Shown here: piece after piece, positions 7,186-8,883 of the stretch
Numbering within the stretch: the first letter of the stretch is position 1
Layout of the letters: each line of letters starts with the position of its first letter
Assembly (NCBI RefSeq): GCF_019402445.1
Contig: NZ_SRZM01000190.1
Span: 1-8,883 of the forward strand
From: Brachyspira pilosicoli
Lineage (GTDB): Bacteria; Spirochaetota; Brachyspiria; Brachyspirales; Brachyspiraceae
DNA length: 8,883 bases
Direction: 5' to 3'
The notes under the pieces: generated by a model
Databases searched by the model: none
What the model saw: the letters and a program-made list of their open reading frames with translations, nothing else
What the model was told of the DNA's origin: nothing
Made by a program: the position numbers and the translations under genes

Positions 7186-7200
7186 CAGTTAATCAAACTG
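7186..7200 (+). other. Small hairpin in the lysS leader
   Basis: CAGTT (7186-7190) pairs with AACTG (7196-7200) over the loop AATCA. Outside a T-T mismatch, TTT can pair with GAA to lengthen the stem. If transcription starts at the second -10 box, the hairpin would sit at the 5' end of the mRNA. It is short and could be chance. Confidence 0.3.
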
Positions 7201-7222
7201 TGAAATAGAAAATACTTGTTTA

Positions 7223-7229
7223 AGAGGGA
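7223..7229 (+). promoter_or_regulatory. Ribosome binding site of lysS
   Basis: AGAGGGA ends 7 bases before the ATG at 7237. This fixes the start there rather than at the in-frame TTG at 7216, which would place the ribosome site inside the coding sequence. Confidence 0.8.
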
Positions 7230-7236
7230 TAATTTA

Positions 7237-8769
7237 ATGTCAGAAAATCAAAATAATTCTGAAAATACACAAAATGAAAAAAATACTAGTGTAGAAAAAA
7301 ATGCAGAAAAAGAAAACAGGAAAGAAAAGTTAAACACATTAAGAAATATGGGAATAAATCCATTTCCAAATAGTTATGATGTTACTTATAAATCAAAGGA
7401 TATAGCAGATAAATTTGAAGAACTTGAAAAGAATGAAACAGAAGTTGCTGTTGCTGGAAGAATTATGCTTTATAGGGTAATGGGTAAATCTTCATTCTTA
7501 ACTATAAAAGATTCAGTAGGCACTATTCAGGCTTATATACAAAAAGATAAACTTGGCGATGAGTTTTATAATACAGTATTTAAAAAGCTTATAGATATAG
7601 GTGATATTGTTGGTGTAAAAGGAACTGTATTTAAAACAAAAACAGGAGAGATTACAATATATGCAAGCGAATTAAAGCTTCTTACTAAGTCATTAAATCC
7701 TTTACCAGAAAAGTTTCATGGACTAACTGATACAGAGCTTCGCTATAGACAAAGATATGTTGATTTAATAATGAATGATGATGTTAAAGAGGCTTTTATT
7801 AAACGCTCTAAAATGATATCTGCCATAAGAGAGATAATGATAGAAAACAATTTCCTTGAAGTAGAAACTCCTATGATGCACCCTTTAATTGGAGGAGCTA
7901 AGGCAAAACCATTTGTTACGCATCATAATACTTTAGATATGACTCTTTATCTTAGAATAGCACCAGAACTTTATTTAAAAAGACTTATAGTTGGTGGTTT
8001 TGATAAAGTATTTGAACTTAATAGAAATTTCCGCAATGAAGGAATATCTACAAGACATAATCCAGAGTTTACTATGATGGAAGCATATATGGCTTATGCT
8101 AATTTCCATAAGGTTATGGAATTGGTAGAAGAGGTGTTCTCAAAAGTATGCTTTAAACTAAATGGAAAATACACTTCTCAGTATAAAGATTATGAAATCA
8201 ACTTTAAGCCTCCATTTGCAAGAGTACCTATGGTTGATTTAGTTAAAGAGCATTCTGGACTTGACTTTAATTCTATACAATCAGATGATGAAGCTATATC
8301 AAAAGCAAAATCAATAGGGGTAGAGATAGATACATCAAAAGGTAAGCCTACTAAATGGGAAGTGATGGTTGCTGTATTTGAAGAGAAAGTTGAAGAAAAA
8401 CTTATTCAGCCTACATTTGTTATTAATTATCCTAAAGCAGTTTCTCCGCTTTCAAAATCTTATCCTGATAATCCAGACATTACAGAGAGATACGAACTTT
8501 TTATTGGCGGAATGGAGATGTCTAACGGGTTCAGTGAGCTTAATGATCCAATAGACCAAAAAGAGCGTTTTGAAGAGCAATTAAAAGCAAAAGCACGCGG
8601 TGAAGATGAAACTATGGATATGGATTTAGATTTTATTAATGCATTAGAATATGGTCTTCCTCCAACTGGTGGGCTTGGAATAGGAATAGATAGAATGGCT
8701 ATACTTTTCTTAAATGTGCCTAGCATTAGAGACACTATTCTTTTCCCACAAATGAGAAAGTTAGAATAG
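7237..8769 (+). CDS. lysS: Lysyl-tRNA synthetase, class II
   Basis: A cytosolic enzyme of 510 residues that attaches lysine to tRNA-Lys with ATP. It has a polar N-terminal extension (about 1-35, mostly Asn, Glu and Lys), then the INPFPNSYD segment and an OB-fold anticodon-binding domain from about V70 to 150. The catalytic core is complete. Motif 1 is around FLEVETPMMHP (206-216). Motif 2 runs from FELNRNFRNEG to STRHNPEF and MMEAY (259-284), with ATP-binding R266 and E268. Motif 3 is GGLGIGIDRMAILF (478-491). The stretch SPLSKSYPDNPDITERYELF before GGMEMSNGFSELNDP is the expected lysine-site region of LysRS. The protein ends at the usual PQMRKLE-type tail, so it is full length. The start is ATG at 7237, supported by AGAGGGA. 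No T-box leader is seen, and no clear terminator follows. It is probably transcribed alone. Confidence 0.98.
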   Translation: MSENQNNSENTQNEKNTSVEKNAEKENRKEKLNTLRNMGINPFPNSYDVTYKSKDIADKFEELEKNETEVAVAGRIMLYRVMGKSSFLTIKDSVGTIQAYIQKDKLGDEFYNTVFKKLIDIGDIVGVKGTVFKTKTGEITIYASELKLLTKSLNPLPEKFHGLTDTELRYRQRYVDLIMNDDVKEAFIKRSKMISAIREIMIENNFLEVETPMMHPLIGGAKAKPFVTHHNTLDMTLYLRIAPELYLKRLIVGGFDKVFELNRNFRNEGISTRHNPEFTMMEAYMAYANFHKVMELVEEVFSKVCFKLNGKYTSQYKDYEINFKPPFARVPMVDLVKEHSGLDFNSIQSDDEAISKAKSIGVEIDTSKGKPTKWEVMVAVFEEKVEEKLIQPTFVINYPKAVSPLSKSYPDNPDITERYELFIGGMEMSNGFSELNDPIDQKERFEEQLKAKARGEDETMDMDLDFINALEYGLPPTGGLGIGIDRMAILFLNVPSIRDTILFPQMRKLE

Positions 8770-8781
8770 TAAAATACTTAC

Positions 8782-8810
8782 TTGTTATTAACTTAATTTT
8801 ATTATATAAT
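8782..8810 (+). promoter_or_regulatory. Sigma-70-type promoter for the gene entering at the right edge
   Basis: TTGTTA (8782-8787) and a perfect TATAAT (8805-8810) are 17 bases apart, predicting a start near 8817 and a leader of about 55 bases. It is one of the two best promoter matches in the window. The -10 lies within the palindrome at 8799-8812. Confidence 0.6.
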
Positions 8811-8812
8811 AA
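8799..8812. repeat. 14-base AT palindrome over the -10 box
   Basis: TTATTATATAATAA reads the same on both strands and covers the -10 element of the promoter before the last gene. It could be an operator half-site pair or a product of AT-rich composition; nothing else in the window repeats it. Confidence 0.35.
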
Positions 8813-8872
8813 TTAGTGTATAAATATATCAAATGGATTAAATTATTTAGCTTTACATTTTAGGACTATAAT

Positions 8873-8883
8873 ATGGATAAAAA
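8873..8883 (+). CDS. Start of a gene cut by the window edge
   Basis: ATG GAT AAA and two further bases (Met-Asp-Lys) follow AGGA (8862-8865) at 7 bases, downstream of a good promoter. An earlier ATG at 8833 stops after one further codon. Only three codons are visible, so the product cannot be named; the same Met-Asp-Lys opening as the chemoreceptor at the left edge is not informative. Confidence 0.5.

Noticed and set aside
7094..7236. T-box riboswitch upstream of lysS
   Set aside because: The leader is short and lacks the conserved T-box sequence and any antiterminator/terminator pair; only a 5-bp hairpin is seen.
7216..7236. TTG start giving a 517-residue LysRS
   Set aside because: The strong AGAGGGA site at 7223-7229 would be inside the gene and points to the ATG at 7237.
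8460..8735. 91-codon open frame on the minus strand inside lysS
   Set aside because: It lies opposite the conserved motif 3 region of lysS, has no ribosome site and its translation looks like an antisense shadow.
1..8883. CRISPR array, insertion sequence, prophage or tRNA gene
   Set aside because: No regularly spaced repeats, terminal inverted repeats, transposase or integrase motifs, or cloverleaf-like GC-rich segments were seen on either strand.

Overview
The window is strongly AT-rich throughout and densely coded. It carries a chemoreceptor, an OYE-type flavin reductase, an ITPase, an MsbA-like ABC exporter, a P-loop kinase-like protein, a DUF2262-like protein and a class II lysyl-tRNA synthetase. 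The very low GC, A/T-ending codons, a membrane chemoreceptor (so probably a motile, host- or gut-associated cell) and the mix of families point to a spirochaete of the Brachyspira type. That assignment is inference; other very low-GC anaerobes such as fusobacteria or clostridia cannot be excluded from sequence alone.

Layout: (1) 20-1852 (+) is a complete methyl-accepting chemotaxis protein with a double-Cache sensor domain. Its sensor residues match, in identity and spacing, the motif I recall for amino-acid-binding dCache receptors. (2) 1853-2034 is a convergent gap with a weak plus-strand terminator candidate and a strong 11-bp hairpin terminator for the opposite strand. (3) 2035-3069 (-) is a YqjM/NamA-like NAD(P)H-dependent flavin oxidoreductase with its own promoter. 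(4) 3186-5736 (-) is a two-gene operon: the ABC exporter is followed, after 7 bases, by the RdgB/HAM1 nucleotide-pyrophosphatase. The reader should use the internal ATG at 3776 as the start of the latter. (5) 5737-5897 is a divergent promoter region. (6) 5898-6530 (+) is a cytidylate-kinase-like protein, then 6590-7093 (+) a DUF2262-like protein of unknown function. (7) 7237-8769 (+) is lysS, preceded by two -10 candidates and a small leader hairpin. (8) 8770-8883 holds a near-consensus promoter, an AT palindrome and the first codons of another gene that runs off the window.

The genes do not form one pathway. They are mostly housekeeping functions (translation, nucleotide-pool cleaning, lipid or drug export) with a sensory receptor and a redox enzyme. 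I see no mobile element, CRISPR array, tRNA, rRNA or prophage gene, and no stretch over 300 bases without a gene. I did not find a clear new multigene system. The most useful leads are the predicted amino-acid ligand class of the receptor, the missing arginine finger in the flavin reductase, the long first external loop of the exporter, and the two poorly characterised proteins between the exporter and lysS.
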